A stretch of DNA of 64,000 bases from Streptomyces formicae (GTDB lineage: Bacteria > Actinomycetota > Actinomycetes > Streptomycetales > Streptomycetaceae): the NCBI RefSeq assembly GCF_022647665.1, contig NZ_CP071872.1:5394001-5458000 (forward strand). Direction: 5' to 3'. Shown here one piece after another: positions 16,529-24,499 of this stretch; within the stretch, counting starts at the first letter, position 1; each line of letters begins with the position of its first letter. Made by a program: the position numbers and the translations under genes. Under the pieces are notes generated by a model. That model worked only from the letters and a program-made list of their open reading frames with translations, made no database searches and was not told the DNA's origin.

Positions 16529-17200
16529 ATGGCTGTCACCGACGAGGCGATCGAGAAGATCAAGGGGATGATCGTCTCCGGTGCGCTGCGCCCGGGCGAC
16601 CGGCTCCCCAAGGAGAGCGAACTCGCCTCCGAGCTGGGCCTGTCCCGCAACTCGCTGCGGGAGGCGGTGCGCGCGCTGTCGCTGATCCGGATCCTCGACG
16701 TGCGGCAGGGCGACGGCACGTACGTCACCAGTCTCGATCCCCAGCTGCTGCTGGAGGCGCTGAGCTTCGTCGTGGACTTCCACCGGGACGACACGGTCCT
16801 GGAGTTCCTGGCCGTGCGCCGGATCCTGGAGCCGGCGGCGACCGCGATGGCGACGTCCAGGATCAGCGAGGCCGAGCTGGACGCGCTCGGCGCGCAGCTG
16901 GACGCGCTGGGCACGGAGCCGTCGGTGGAGGAACTCGTCGCCGCGGACCTGGAGTTCCACCGGGGCATCGTCCAGTCCTCGGGCAACTCCGTGCTCTGCT
17001 CGCTCCTCGACGGCCTCTCCGGGCCGACGACGCGGGCGCGGGTCTGGCGCGGCCTGACCCAGGAGGACGCGGTCAGCCGCACGCTCCACGAGCACCGGGC
17101 GATCCTCGCGGCGCTCCGGGACCGCGACGCGGAGGCGGCGCGGTCGTGGGCGACGGTGCACATCGCGAGCGTGGAGCAGTGGCTCCGGTCGACCCTGTAG
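16529..17200 (+). CDS. GntR/FadR-family transcriptional regulator of the sugar island
   Basis: A 223-residue GntR-family repressor. The winged helix at residues 5-70 contains LPKESELASELGLSRNSLREAVRALSLIRILDVRQGDGTYV. The C-terminal all-helical FCD domain shows the metal/ligand-binding pattern around FHRGIVQSSGN and the His in EHRAILAAL. It lies at the far end of, and converges with, the five-gene transporter/dehydratase operon (17252-23047). Operator-like sites shared between its own promoter and that operon's promoter make it the likely regulator. The effector is probably a sugar acid from the pathway, as for many FadR-type regulators. The ATG at 16529 is preferred over the upstream extension. 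Confidence 0.85.
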   Translation: MAVTDEAIEKIKGMIVSGALRPGDRLPKESELASELGLSRNSLREAVRALSLIRILDVRQGDGTYVTSLDPQLLLEALSFVVDFHRDDTVLEFLAVRRILEPAATAMATSRISEAELDALGAQLDALGTEPSVEELVAADLEFHRGIVQSSGNSVLCSLLDGLSGPTTRARVWRGLTQEDAVSRTLHEHRAILAALRDRDAEAARSWATVHIASVEQWLRSTL

Positions 17201-17203
17201 GCA

Positions 17204-17227
17204 GGCCGGGGGGCTCCGCCCCCGGCC
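17204..17227. terminator. Bidirectional terminator hairpin
   Basis: GGCCGGGGG (17204-17212) pairs with CCCCCGGCC (17219-17227) around a 6-nt loop, between the convergent regulator and permease genes. It is followed by two tandem copies of CGGCCCTTCCTC(C/T)AGTCC. Confidence 0.75.
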
Positions 17228-17251
17228 CTTCCTCCAGTCCCGGCCCTTCCT

Positions 17252-18286
17252 CTAGTCCTGCTTCTCGCCGCTCGCGAACCGCGAGATCACCAGCGCCACG
17301 ATGATGATCGCTCCGTTCAGGAACTGGTTCCACAGCGCCGGGACCCCGCCCAGGGTCATCACGTTGACGACGAGCTGGAGCGTCAGTACGCCCGTCAGCG
17401 CCCCGAACAGCGTTCCCCGGCCGCCCTTCAGGCTGATGCCGCCGATGACTGCCGCCGCGAAGACCTGGAAGATCCAGCCGTTGCCCTGGGTCGCCGCCAC
17501 CGAGCCGTAGTGGCCCGTGTAGAGGATCCCCGCGAATGCGGCCAGCAGGCCGCCGACGGCGAGGACCACCCAGGTGATGCGGTCCACGCGGATGCCCGCG
17601 GCCCGCGCCGCCTCCGGGTTGCCGCCGATGGCGTACAGCGCGCGGCCGTGGCGCAGATACGCGAGCGCCGCTCCACCGAGCGCGAAGAGGGCGAGGCAGA
17701 TCCAGACCGCGGCAGGCGCGCCGAGCCAGTCGGTCTTGCCGAGGTAGCGGAAGGACTCCGGCACATCGGTGATCGACTTGCCTTCGGTGATGCCGATGTG
17801 GAGACCGCGCAGCATCGTGAGCATGCCGAGGGTCGCGATGAATCCGTTCACCCGCAGCTTCAGCATCAGGAAGCCGTTGACCGCGCCGATGGCGAGGCCG
17901 ACGAGCAGGCAGACGGGGATCGCCGCCCAGGCCGGCAGCAGTTCGAGGCCCGCGAACCGGCCGCCCTCCGCCGGCAGGATCAGCCACATGGCGATGACCG
18001 GCGCGATGCCGATCGTCGACTCCAGCGACAGGTCCATCCGGCCGCAGATGAGGATGAGCGCCTGGCCCAGCACCAGCAGGCTGAGCTCGGAGGACTGCTG
18101 GACGACGCTGATGAGGTTGGTGGAGGTGAGGAAGACCGGCGAGACGATGAAGCCGATCACCATCAGGACGAGGATCACGGGGACGAGCGAGAAGTCGCTC
18201 CACCGGATCAGCTGGAGCCGGTTCAGCGGGCTCTCGTCCGCGATCCTGCCGGCCGGCCCCGGCCGTACGGTCTCTGTCTCGGTCAT
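17252..18286 (-). CDS. ABC transporter permease, CUT2 (RbsC-like) sugar family
   Basis: A 344-residue polytopic membrane protein of the branched-chain/ribose permease superfamily. The first membrane segment is at about residues 35-55 (VILVLMVIGFIVSPVF). The cytoplasmic coupling motif region AARAAGIRVDRITW, near residue 225, is typical of RbsC-type permeases. Its ATG overlaps the TGA of the ATPase gene by four bases (18283-18286), so the two are translationally coupled. A single permease gene implies a homodimeric channel. It would import the sugar delivered by the binding protein at 19809-20843. Confidence 0.92.
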   Translation of the reverse strand: MTETETVRPGPAGRIADESPLNRLQLIRWSDFSLVPVILVLMVIGFIVSPVFLTSTNLISVVQQSSELSLLVLGQALILICGRMDLSLESTIGIAPVIAMWLILPAEGGRFAGLELLPAWAAIPVCLLVGLAIGAVNGFLMLKLRVNGFIATLGMLTMLRGLHIGITEGKSITDVPESFRYLGKTDWLGAPAAVWICLALFALGGAALAYLRHGRALYAIGGNPEAARAAGIRVDRITWVVLAVGGLLAAFAGILYTGHYGSVAATQGNGWIFQVFAAAVIGGISLKGGRGTLFGALTGVLTLQLVVNVMTLGGVPALWNQFLNGAIIIVALVISRFASGEKQD

Positions 18287-19806
18287 GCCCGCTCCCCCAC
18301 TCCTTCCATGGCGGCGACCAGTTCGCGGTCGGTCCACCCCGTTCCGTACGTGGCCACCACCCGCCCGTGGAAGAGGGCGAGCACCCGGTCGCACACCCTG
18401 AGATCGTCCAGCTCGTCCGAGATGATCACGGCTGCGCGTCCTTCGTCGGCCACCCGGCGCACCACGCCGAGCAGCGAGTCCTTGGACTTGACGTCCACTC
18501 CGGCAGTGGGCCGCACCGCGACCAGCACGCTGGGCCGGCGGGCCAGGGCGCGGGCGATCACGACTTTCTGCTGATTTCCTCCGGAGAGCCCGGAAACCTT
18601 CTGCTGCGGGCCCTGGGTCTTGATGTCGAGCGAAGTGATCATCGACTGGGCGAACTCCCTTGTCCGGGAGGGCAGTACGGTCCCCCACGGGCCGAGCTGG
18701 TCGGCGACCGTGAGGGTGGCGTTCTCGGCGACACTGCGGTCGTGGACGAGGCCCTGGATGTGCCGGTCCTCCGGGACGTAGCCGATGCCGGCGTCGAGCG
18801 CGTGCGGGACGCTGCCCGGCCGGACGGTCCTGTCGCGTACGGTGATCCGTCCCGCGGTCGGTTTGCGCAGCCCGGCCAGGGTCTCGCCGAGTGCGGTGTT
18901 GCCGCTGGCCGCGGCGCCCGCGAGGCCGAGCACCTCGCCCGGCCGCACCTCCAGGTCGAGCGGGTCGAACTGGCCGTCGAGCGCGAGTCCTTCGGTGCGC
19001 AGGACCGGCGCCGCGTCCCGTACGGTGCTCGCCGCGGCGTGCCATGCGGTGACGGTGCTGGTGGCCTCGCCGGTCATCGCGGTGACCAGGTCGCCCTTGG
19101 CGAGCCCGGCGACCGGGGCGGTGAGGACGTGCCGGGCGTCACGGTAGACGGTGACGGCGGTGCACAGTTCGTACACCTCCTGGAGATGGTGGGAGATGAA
19201 GAGGAACGCCACCCCCTGGCTCTGGAGTTCGCGGAGCTTGTCGAAGAGCCGGTCGATGCCGCGGGCGTCGAGCTGCGCGGTGGGCTCGTCGAGGATGATC
19301 AGCCGCGCCCCGAAGGACAGGGCCCGGGCGATCTCCACGAACTGCCGTTGCTCGACGGCGAGATCCTTCGCCCTGGCGGTGGGGTCGGCGCTCACGCCGT
19401 ACTCGGCGAGGAGCTCCTCGGCCCGCCGCCGGAGCCTGCGCCAGCTGATGAACCCGCGGCCCTGGCCGCCGGCCTCGAAGCGGTTGAGGAAGAGGTTCTC
19501 GGCGACGGTCAGTTCGGGGACGACCATCGACTTCTGGTAGACGCAGGCGACCTTGGACTGCCAGGCAGCCGTGTCGCCGAAGGCTGGGGCGGGCTCGCCG
19601 CCGAAGGCCACCGTGCCCGCGTCCGCCTTGTGCAGTCCGGTGAGGACGCTGACGAGGGTGGACTTGCCCGCGCCGTTGCGCCCCACGAGCGCGTGCGACT
19701 CACCGGGCGCGACCGTGAGCCGTACGCCGTCGAGCGCGACGGTCGGGCCGAAGCGCTTGACGATGCCTTCCGCGTGCACGGCCGGGTGCACTGCCGACGT
19801 CGACAT
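18283..19806 (-). CDS. Sugar ABC transporter ATPase, tandem-domain RbsA type
   Basis: A 507-residue protein with two ATP-binding cassettes. The first has Walker A GRNGAGKS at about residues 42-49, a degenerate signature (LAVEQRQFVEIAR, usual for RbsA first domains) and Walker B LIILDEPTAQLD. The second has a degenerate Walker A (GAAASGNT) but an intact signature LSGGNQQKV, with Walker B shifted to VLVAVRPTAGVD. This asymmetry is normal for CUT2 ATPases and does not indicate inactivation. It powers uptake with the RbsC-like permease. It starts 2 bp after the binding-protein stop and overlaps the permease start. Confidence 0.93.
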   Translation of the reverse strand: MSTSAVHPAVHAEGIVKRFGPTVALDGVRLTVAPGESHALVGRNGAGKSTLVSVLTGLHKADAGTVAFGGEPAPAFGDTAAWQSKVACVYQKSMVVPELTVAENLFLNRFEAGGQGRGFISWRRLRRRAEELLAEYGVSADPTARAKDLAVEQRQFVEIARALSFGARLIILDEPTAQLDARGIDRLFDKLRELQSQGVAFLFISHHLQEVYELCTAVTVYRDARHVLTAPVAGLAKGDLVTAMTGEATSTVTAWHAAASTVRDAAPVLRTEGLALDGQFDPLDLEVRPGEVLGLAGAAASGNTALGETLAGLRKPTAGRITVRDRTVRPGSVPHALDAGIGYVPEDRHIQGLVHDRSVAENATLTVADQLGPWGTVLPSRTREFAQSMITSLDIKTQGPQQKVSGLSGGNQQKVVIARALARRPSVLVAVRPTAGVDVKSKDSLLGVVRRVADEGRAAVIISDELDDLRVCDRVLALFHGRVVATYGTGWTDRELVAAMEGVGERA

Positions 19807-19808
19807 GG

Positions 19809-20843
19809 CTACTTCTCCAGCTGGTTGGCCCACAGCTTGGGGTCGTCCACGTTGTCCTTGGTCACGAGCGGCGCCGGGAGCTGGTCCTCGTAGCCGTTCG
19901 GGATCTTGATGATGGTGGACTCGTGGTCGGTCGGGCCCTCCTTGAAGGTCTTGCCCTCCAGGGCGGCCTTGGCGTAGAAGAGCGCGTACTTGGCGTAGAG
20001 GTCGGCGGGCTGGGAGACGGTCGCGTCGATCTTCCCGGCGCGGATGGCGTCCAGCTCCTCCGGGATGCCGTCGTTGGAGATGATCGTGATGTGGCCGGGC
20101 GTGCCGGGGGCCTTGAGCAGGTTCTTCTGCTCCAGCAGGGCGAGGGTGGGCTGGAGGAAGGCGCCGCCGGCCTGCATGTAGATGCCGTTGATGTCGGGGT
20201 GGGCGGCGAGCGTGGACTGGAGCTTGGCGGAGGCGACGTCGCCCTTCCAGTCGGTGGCCAGCTCGAAGACCTGGATGCCGGGGAAGTTCTTGTCCATGCA
20301 GGACTTGAACGCCTCGGAGCGGTCCCGGCCGTTGATCGAGGCGAGGTCGCCCTGGAACTCGACGACCTTGCCCTTGCCGCCCAGTTGCTCGCCGAGGTAC
20401 TGGCATGCCTTCTCGCCGTAGGCGCGGTTGTCGGCCCGTACGACCATGTAGACGCTGCCCTCGTCGGGGCGGGTGTCGACGGTGACGACGGGGATCTTCT
20501 TCTCCTCCAGCTGCTGGAGGCTCTCGGCTATCGCGCCGGTGTCCTGCGGGGCCATGACGACGGCCTTGGCGCCCTGGTCGGTGAAGACCTGGACGTTGGA
20601 GACGAGCTTGCCGATGTCGTTCTGGGAGTTGGTCAGCGGGAGGGCGTCCACCGCGCCGTCCTTGACGCCCTTCTCAATGTACTGCTGGTACGAGTTCCAG
20701 AAGTCGGTGTCGCTGCGGGGCAGGTCGATGCCCACCTTGCCCGCGGCGCCCGAGCCGCCGCCCTGGTCGCGGTTGCAGCCCGCGAGGGCCGTGACGGCGA
20801 GCAGTACGGCGCAGGCCGCGGCGGTTGTCGTACGCACTCTCAT
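19809..20843 (-). CDS. Sugar ABC transporter substrate-binding lipoprotein (RbsB-like)
   Basis: A 344-residue lipoprotein with lipobox LAGC (C23), followed by a periplasmic-binding type I fold (VGIDLPRSDTDFWNSYQQYI, GAKAVVMAPQDTGAI, VVTVDTRPDEGSVYMVVRADNRAYGEKACQYL). It captures the sugar outside the membrane and hands it to the RbsC-like permease. Company with an L-fuconate-type dehydratase suggests L-fucose or a related deoxysugar, but ligand specificity cannot be read from sequence alone. A GAAGGACAGGA ribosome site precedes the ATG. The 99 bp before it contain a G-rich hexamer repeat (CGGGTG units, about 20878-20935). Confidence 0.92.
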   Translation of the reverse strand: MRVRTTTAAACAVLLAVTALAGCNRDQGGGSGAAGKVGIDLPRSDTDFWNSYQQYIEKGVKDGAVDALPLTNSQNDIGKLVSNVQVFTDQGAKAVVMAPQDTGAIAESLQQLEEKKIPVVTVDTRPDEGSVYMVVRADNRAYGEKACQYLGEQLGGKGKVVEFQGDLASINGRDRSEAFKSCMDKNFPGIQVFELATDWKGDVASAKLQSTLAAHPDINGIYMQAGGAFLQPTLALLEQKNLLKAPGTPGHITIISNDGIPEELDAIRAGKIDATVSQPADLYAKYALFYAKAALEGKTFKEGPTDHESTIIKIPNGYEDQLPAPLVTKDNVDDPKLWANQLEK

Positions 20844-20877
20844 GGTCCTGTCCTTCTCTGGGTTGCGGCTCTGGCTC

Positions 20878-20935
20878 AGGTGCGGGTGCGGGTGCGGGTC
20901 CGGGTAACGGGTGCGGGTGCGGGTGCGGGAACGTA
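20878..20935. repeat. Short tandem repeat of GCGGGT units
   Basis: Near-perfect hexanucleotide units (GTGCGG/GTCCGG/GTAACG variants) fill the gap between the dehydrogenase and binding-protein genes. Likely slippage-prone sequence in the transcribed leader; no function visible. Confidence 0.7.
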
Positions 20936-20942
20936 TGCGGGC

Positions 20943-21731
20943 TCAGGTGGCGGGGCGCAGGCGCAGGCCCTGCATTCCGCCGTCGACCGCGAGCGCCGTG
21001 CCGGTGACGGCGGCAGCGGCGGGGCTGGCGAGGTAGGCGACGGCGGCCGCGACCTCGTCCGCGGCGACCAGCCGTCCGGTGGGCTGGCGGGCTTCGAGCG
21101 CGGCCCGTTCGGCCACGGGGTCGTCGGCCTGGTCGAGGAGCCGGCCGACCCAAGGGGTGTCGGCGGTGCCGGGGTTGACGCAGTTGACCCGGATGCCCTC
21201 GCGCACGTGGTCGGCGGCCATGGCGAGGGTGAGGGAGAGGACCGCGCCCTTGGAGGCGCTGTAGAGGGCGCGCCGCGGCAGTCCTGCGGTGGCGGCGATG
21301 GAGCAGGTCTGGGTGATGGAGACGCACCCGGGGCGTTCGGCGGCGGCCGCCCGCAGATGGGGCAGGGCGTGCCGGGCGGTGCGGACCATGCCGAGGACGT
21401 TGATGTCGAGGACCCGCCGCCATTCGTCGTCCGGGTTGTCGGCGACGGTGCCGATGGCGCCGATGCCCGCGTTGGAGACGACGGTGTGCAGGCTTCCGTA
21501 CTCGCTCACGATGTCGTCGACGGCGGTGCGCACGGCCGTGTCGTCGGTGACGTCGGCCTTCACGGCGAGCGCCGCGGCGGGTGCGCCGGCCGGGTCCCGG
21601 TCGAGGACGGCGACCCGGGCGCCCCTGTCGAGGAGCAGTGCGGCGATCGCGGCGCCGATGCCGGAGGCCCCGCCGGTGACGAGGGCGACCATGCCGTCGA
21701 AGTCGCGTACCGGTGGCGGCGATGGCGTCAC
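20943..21731 (-). CDS. SDR-family dehydrogenase, probable sugar-acid dehydrogenase of the fuconate pathway
   Basis: A 262-residue classical short-chain dehydrogenase. The cofactor motif is VTGGASGIGAAIAALLL (about residues 18-34). The acidic LDRD after strand 2 favours NAD. VSNAGIGAIG and the catalytic YSASKGAVLSLTLAMA are intact. Located directly after the L-fuconate dehydratase with a GTGA overlap (21728-21731), it most likely oxidises the 2-keto-3-deoxy-L-fuconate produced by that enzyme, or else L-fucose itself, since both roles are known for SDRs in such operons. Sequence alone does not separate the two. Confidence 0.86.
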   Translation of the reverse strand: MTPSPPPVRDFDGMVALVTGGASGIGAAIAALLLDRGARVAVLDRDPAGAPAAALAVKADVTDDTAVRTAVDDIVSEYGSLHTVVSNAGIGAIGTVADNPDDEWRRVLDINVLGMVRTARHALPHLRAAAAERPGCVSITQTCSIAATAGLPRRALYSASKGAVLSLTLAMAADHVREGIRVNCVNPGTADTPWVGRLLDQADDPVAERAALEARQPTGRLVAADEVAAAVAYLASPAAAAVTGTALAVDGGMQGLRLRPAT

Positions 21732-23047
21732 TGGGTGGCCTCCTGGGCGGCTCGGCGGGCCTGCCAGACGGGCCCGTCGGGGTAGCGGTGGGCGGCGAGC
21801 GACTCGGGGTGCATCCGGGCGGAGAAACCGGGGGCGCTCGGGGCGGTGTAGTGCCCGTTCTCGACGACGGCCGGGTCGGTGAAGTGCTCGTGCAGGTGGT
21901 CGACGTACTCGATGACGCGGTCCTCCTTGGTTCCGGAGACGGCGACGTAGTCGAACATCGCGAGATGCTGGACCAGTTCGCACAGTCCTACCCCGCCCGC
22001 GTGCGGGCAGACCGGGACGCCGTACTTGGCCGCGAGCAGCAGGATCGCGAGGTTCTCGTTGACCCCGGCGACGCGTGCCGCGTCGATCTGGACGAAGTCG
22101 ACGGCCCCGGCCTGGAGGAGCTGTTTGAAGACGACGCGGTTGGCGATGTGTTCGCCGGTGGCGACCTTCACCGGCTGTCCGGCGCGCACGGCGGCGTGCC
22201 CGAGGACGTCGTCGGGGCTGGTGGGCTCCTCGATCCAGTACGGGTCGTACGGTGCGAGGGCGGCCATCCAGCGCACGGCCTCGGCGACGTCCCAGCGCTG
22301 GTTGGCGTCGACGGCGATGCGTACGGCAGGTCCGACGGCCTCCCGTGCCAGCCTGAGCCGCCGCACGTCGTCGTCGAGGTCGGCGCCGACCTTCAGTTTG
22401 ATCTGGCCGAAGCCGTCGGCCACGGCCTCCTTGGCGAGGCGGACCAGCTTCGCGTCGTCGTATCCGAGCCAGCCGGGCGTCGTGGTGTACGCGGGGTAGC
22501 CCCCGGCGCGCAGCCGCTCGGCGCGCTCGGCCCGGCCGGGCTCGGCGGCGCGCAGGATCGCGAGGGCCTCGTCCGGGGTCAGGGCGTCGGTGAGGTAGCG
22601 GAAGTCGACGAGGGAGACGAGCTCCTCTGGGGTCATCGAGGCGAGGAACTCCCACACCGGCAGCCCGGCGCTCGTCGCGGCGAGGTCCCAGGCCGCGTTG
22701 ACGACCGCCCCGGCGGCCATGTGCATCACGCCCTTCTCGGGTCCGAGCCAGCGCAGTTGGGAGTCGTGGGTGAGCTCGCGGTGGAGGGCGGCGAGGCCGG
22801 CCGCGGTGCGAGGGGCCGGGCGCCCGACGAGGTAGGGGCGCAGCGCCTCGACGGCGGCCGCGACGACATCGTTGCCACGGCCGATGGTGAAGCAGAGGCC
22901 GTGGCCCTCGTCGCCCGCGTCCGTGCGCAGGACGACGTAGGCGGCGGAGTAGTCGGGGTCGGGATTCATGGCGTCGGAGCCGTCGAGCTCTTCCGAGGTG
23001 GGAAATCTGACGTCGTGGACCTCGACCTCGGTGACGGTCTGACTCAT
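21728..23047 (-). CDS. L-fuconate dehydratase, enolase superfamily
   Basis: A 439-residue member of the mandelate-racemase group of the enolase superfamily, with the length and blocks of L-fuconate dehydratase. It should remove water from L-fuconate to give 2-keto-3-deoxy-L-fuconate. Visible elements are the substrate-capping VVLRTDAGDEGHGLCFTIGRG, the KxK general base in GQIKLKVGADL, metal ligands in RIAVDANQRW, IEEPTSPDD and the Glu of ATGEHIANR, and the catalytic His in CPHAGGVGL. The ATG at 23047 has a GGGAGGGC ribosome site and begins a five-gene leftward operon. The palindrome at 23116-23131 lies about 70 bp upstream. Confidence 0.88.
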   Translation of the reverse strand: MSQTVTEVEVHDVRFPTSEELDGSDAMNPDPDYSAAYVVLRTDAGDEGHGLCFTIGRGNDVVAAAVEALRPYLVGRPAPRTAAGLAALHRELTHDSQLRWLGPEKGVMHMAAGAVVNAAWDLAATSAGLPVWEFLASMTPEELVSLVDFRYLTDALTPDEALAILRAAEPGRAERAERLRAGGYPAYTTTPGWLGYDDAKLVRLAKEAVADGFGQIKLKVGADLDDDVRRLRLAREAVGPAVRIAVDANQRWDVAEAVRWMAALAPYDPYWIEEPTSPDDVLGHAAVRAGQPVKVATGEHIANRVVFKQLLQAGAVDFVQIDAARVAGVNENLAILLLAAKYGVPVCPHAGGVGLCELVQHLAMFDYVAVSGTKEDRVIEYVDHLHEHFTDPAVVENGHYTAPSAPGFSARMHPESLAAHRYPDGPVWQARRAAQEATQ

Positions 23048-23115
23048 GCACGCCCTCCCTGGGAACCCGGACCTCGGACCTCGGAGCTCGGAGCGCACGC
23101 CTCGGAGCTCGAACC

Positions 23116-23134
23116 TCGGATGGTCATCCGATGT
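23116..23134. promoter_or_regulatory. Palindromic GntR-type operator before the fuconate operon
   Basis: TCGGATG-GT-CATCCGA (23116-23131) is a perfect 7-bp inverted repeat with a 2-bp spacer, and CATCCGATGT (23125-23134) is the reverse complement of the site before the GntR gene (16496-16505). A further half-site TCGGATGAAT lies at 23191-23200. It is positioned at about -70 to the dehydratase start, suited to control the operon promoter. Confidence 0.65.
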
Positions 23135-23340
23135 ATAGCGTCGGCGTGAGGGCGGCGTCCAGGGCCGTGCCGGAGAAAACTACTGACAGCTCGGATGAAT
23201 ACGGGGGCATGCTCGGCATTTCCCCCGGCCTATGCCCCTGGGTCATCGAAGTTCACCCAGGCGTGCACAGGGGCTCGGGCGGGCACCCGTGAAGCCGTAA
23301 GGTTGGTCCGTACGCAAGGGAACGTCGGAAGGAGGCCTGG

Positions 23341-24426
23341 GTGATCGAGCTCGAGGGGGTTCCCGAGCTGATCGACCCGGTCATGGTGGCCGCGTTCGAG
23401 GGCTGGAACGACGCCGGCGACGCCGCCTCCACCGCGGTCGCGCACCTGGACCGGGAATGGAAGGGCGAGGTGTTCGCGGCGCTCGACGCCGAGGACTACT
23501 ACGACTTCCAGGTCAACCGGCCCACGGTGTGGCTGGACGGCGGGGTACGGAAGATCACCTGGCCCACCACCCGGCTCTCCGTGGTCCGGGTCGGCGGCGA
23601 GAAGCCCCGCGACCTGGTGCTGGTCCGCGGGATCGAGCCGTCCATGCGCTGGCGCTCGTTCTGCAACGAGCTGCTCGGCTTCGCCCATGAGCTGGGCGTC
23701 GAGATGGTCGTGATCCTGGGGGCGCTGCTGGGCGACACCCCGCACACCCGTCCGGTGCCGGTCAGCGGGGTCACCTCGGACCCGGATCTGGCCCGGCGGA
23801 TGGACCTGGAGGAGACGCGGTACGAGGGCCCGACAGGCATCGTGGGCATCCTCCAGGAGGCGTGCACGCACGCCGGGGTGCCGGCCGTGTCGCTGTGGGC
23901 GGCCGTGCCGCACTACGTCTCGCAGCCGCCCAACCCGAAGGCGACGCTGGCCCTGCTGAACCGGCTGGAGGACCTCATCGGCCTCCGCATCCCGCTGGGC
24001 GAACTGCCGGAGGACGCCCGCGCCTGGCAGCTGGGCGTGGACCAACTGGCCTCCGAGGACAGCGAAGTGGCGGAGTACGTGCAGACGCTGGAGGAGGCGC
24101 GGGACACCGCCGAGCTCCCGGAGGCGTCGGGCGAGGCCATCGCGCGCGAGTTCGAGCGGTATCTGCGACGGCGGGACGGCGGCCCGGGCCCCACCGCAGG
24201 CCCCGGCCAGGCGCCGGGCGGCCACGCGACGGAGACCGGCGACAGCGGCTCCTACCTGCGCGAGACGTCCAGCGGCCGGACCCGCCCGCCGAAGCCGCCG
24301 CGACCGGAGCCGGGAGCCGAAGCGGAGGCCGGCCGAGAGGCGGAGACGGGCCGAGAGGCGGAGGCCGGCCGCGAGAGCCGGGAGCCCGGCGACGACTCCG
24401 GCTCCCCGGACGCCTCCGAGGACTGA
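23341..24426 (+). CDS. PAC2 (proteasome assembly chaperone) family protein
   Basis: A 361-residue PAC2-family protein. The domain spans about residues 5-280, starting ELIDPVMVAAFEGWNDAGDAAS, with SMRWRSFCNELLGFAHELG and the AAVPHYVSQPPNPKATLALLNRLEDLIGL block. The last 80 residues are low-complexity, acidic and repetitive (EAGREAE units) and probably disordered. Eukaryotic PAC2 helps assemble proteasomes, and actinobacteria have proteasomes. Whether this protein acts in that process is unknown. It starts at GTG 23341 with a GGAAGGAGG ribosome site. It converges with the GH31 gene. Confidence 0.88.
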   Translation: MIELEGVPELIDPVMVAAFEGWNDAGDAASTAVAHLDREWKGEVFAALDAEDYYDFQVNRPTVWLDGGVRKITWPTTRLSVVRVGGEKPRDLVLVRGIEPSMRWRSFCNELLGFAHELGVEMVVILGALLGDTPHTRPVPVSGVTSDPDLARRMDLEETRYEGPTGIVGILQEACTHAGVPAVSLWAAVPHYVSQPPNPKATLALLNRLEDLIGLRIPLGELPEDARAWQLGVDQLASEDSEVAEYVQTLEEARDTAELPEASGEAIAREFERYLRRRDGGPGPTAGPGQAPGGHATETGDSGSYLRETSSGRTRPPKPPRPEPGAEAEAGREAETGREAEAGRESREPGDDSGSPDASED

Positions 24427-24463
24427 CACGCTCCACGGACCGACCGAGCGACCGACCGAGCGA

Positions 24464-24493
24464 GCGGCCCGGCCCCCGTAAGGGCCGGGCCGC
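24464..24493. terminator. Bidirectional terminator hairpin
   Basis: GCGGCCCGGCCC (24464-24475) pairs perfectly with GGGCCGGGCCGC (24482-24493) around CCGTAA, between the convergent PAC2 and GH31 genes. Confidence 0.8.
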
Positions 24494-24499
24494 CGGCCG

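Noticed and set aside
14759..17161. 800-codon leftward frame antisense to glpD and the GntR gene
   Set aside because: Arg/Gly/Val-rich shadow with no domain; the rightward proteins are unmistakable.
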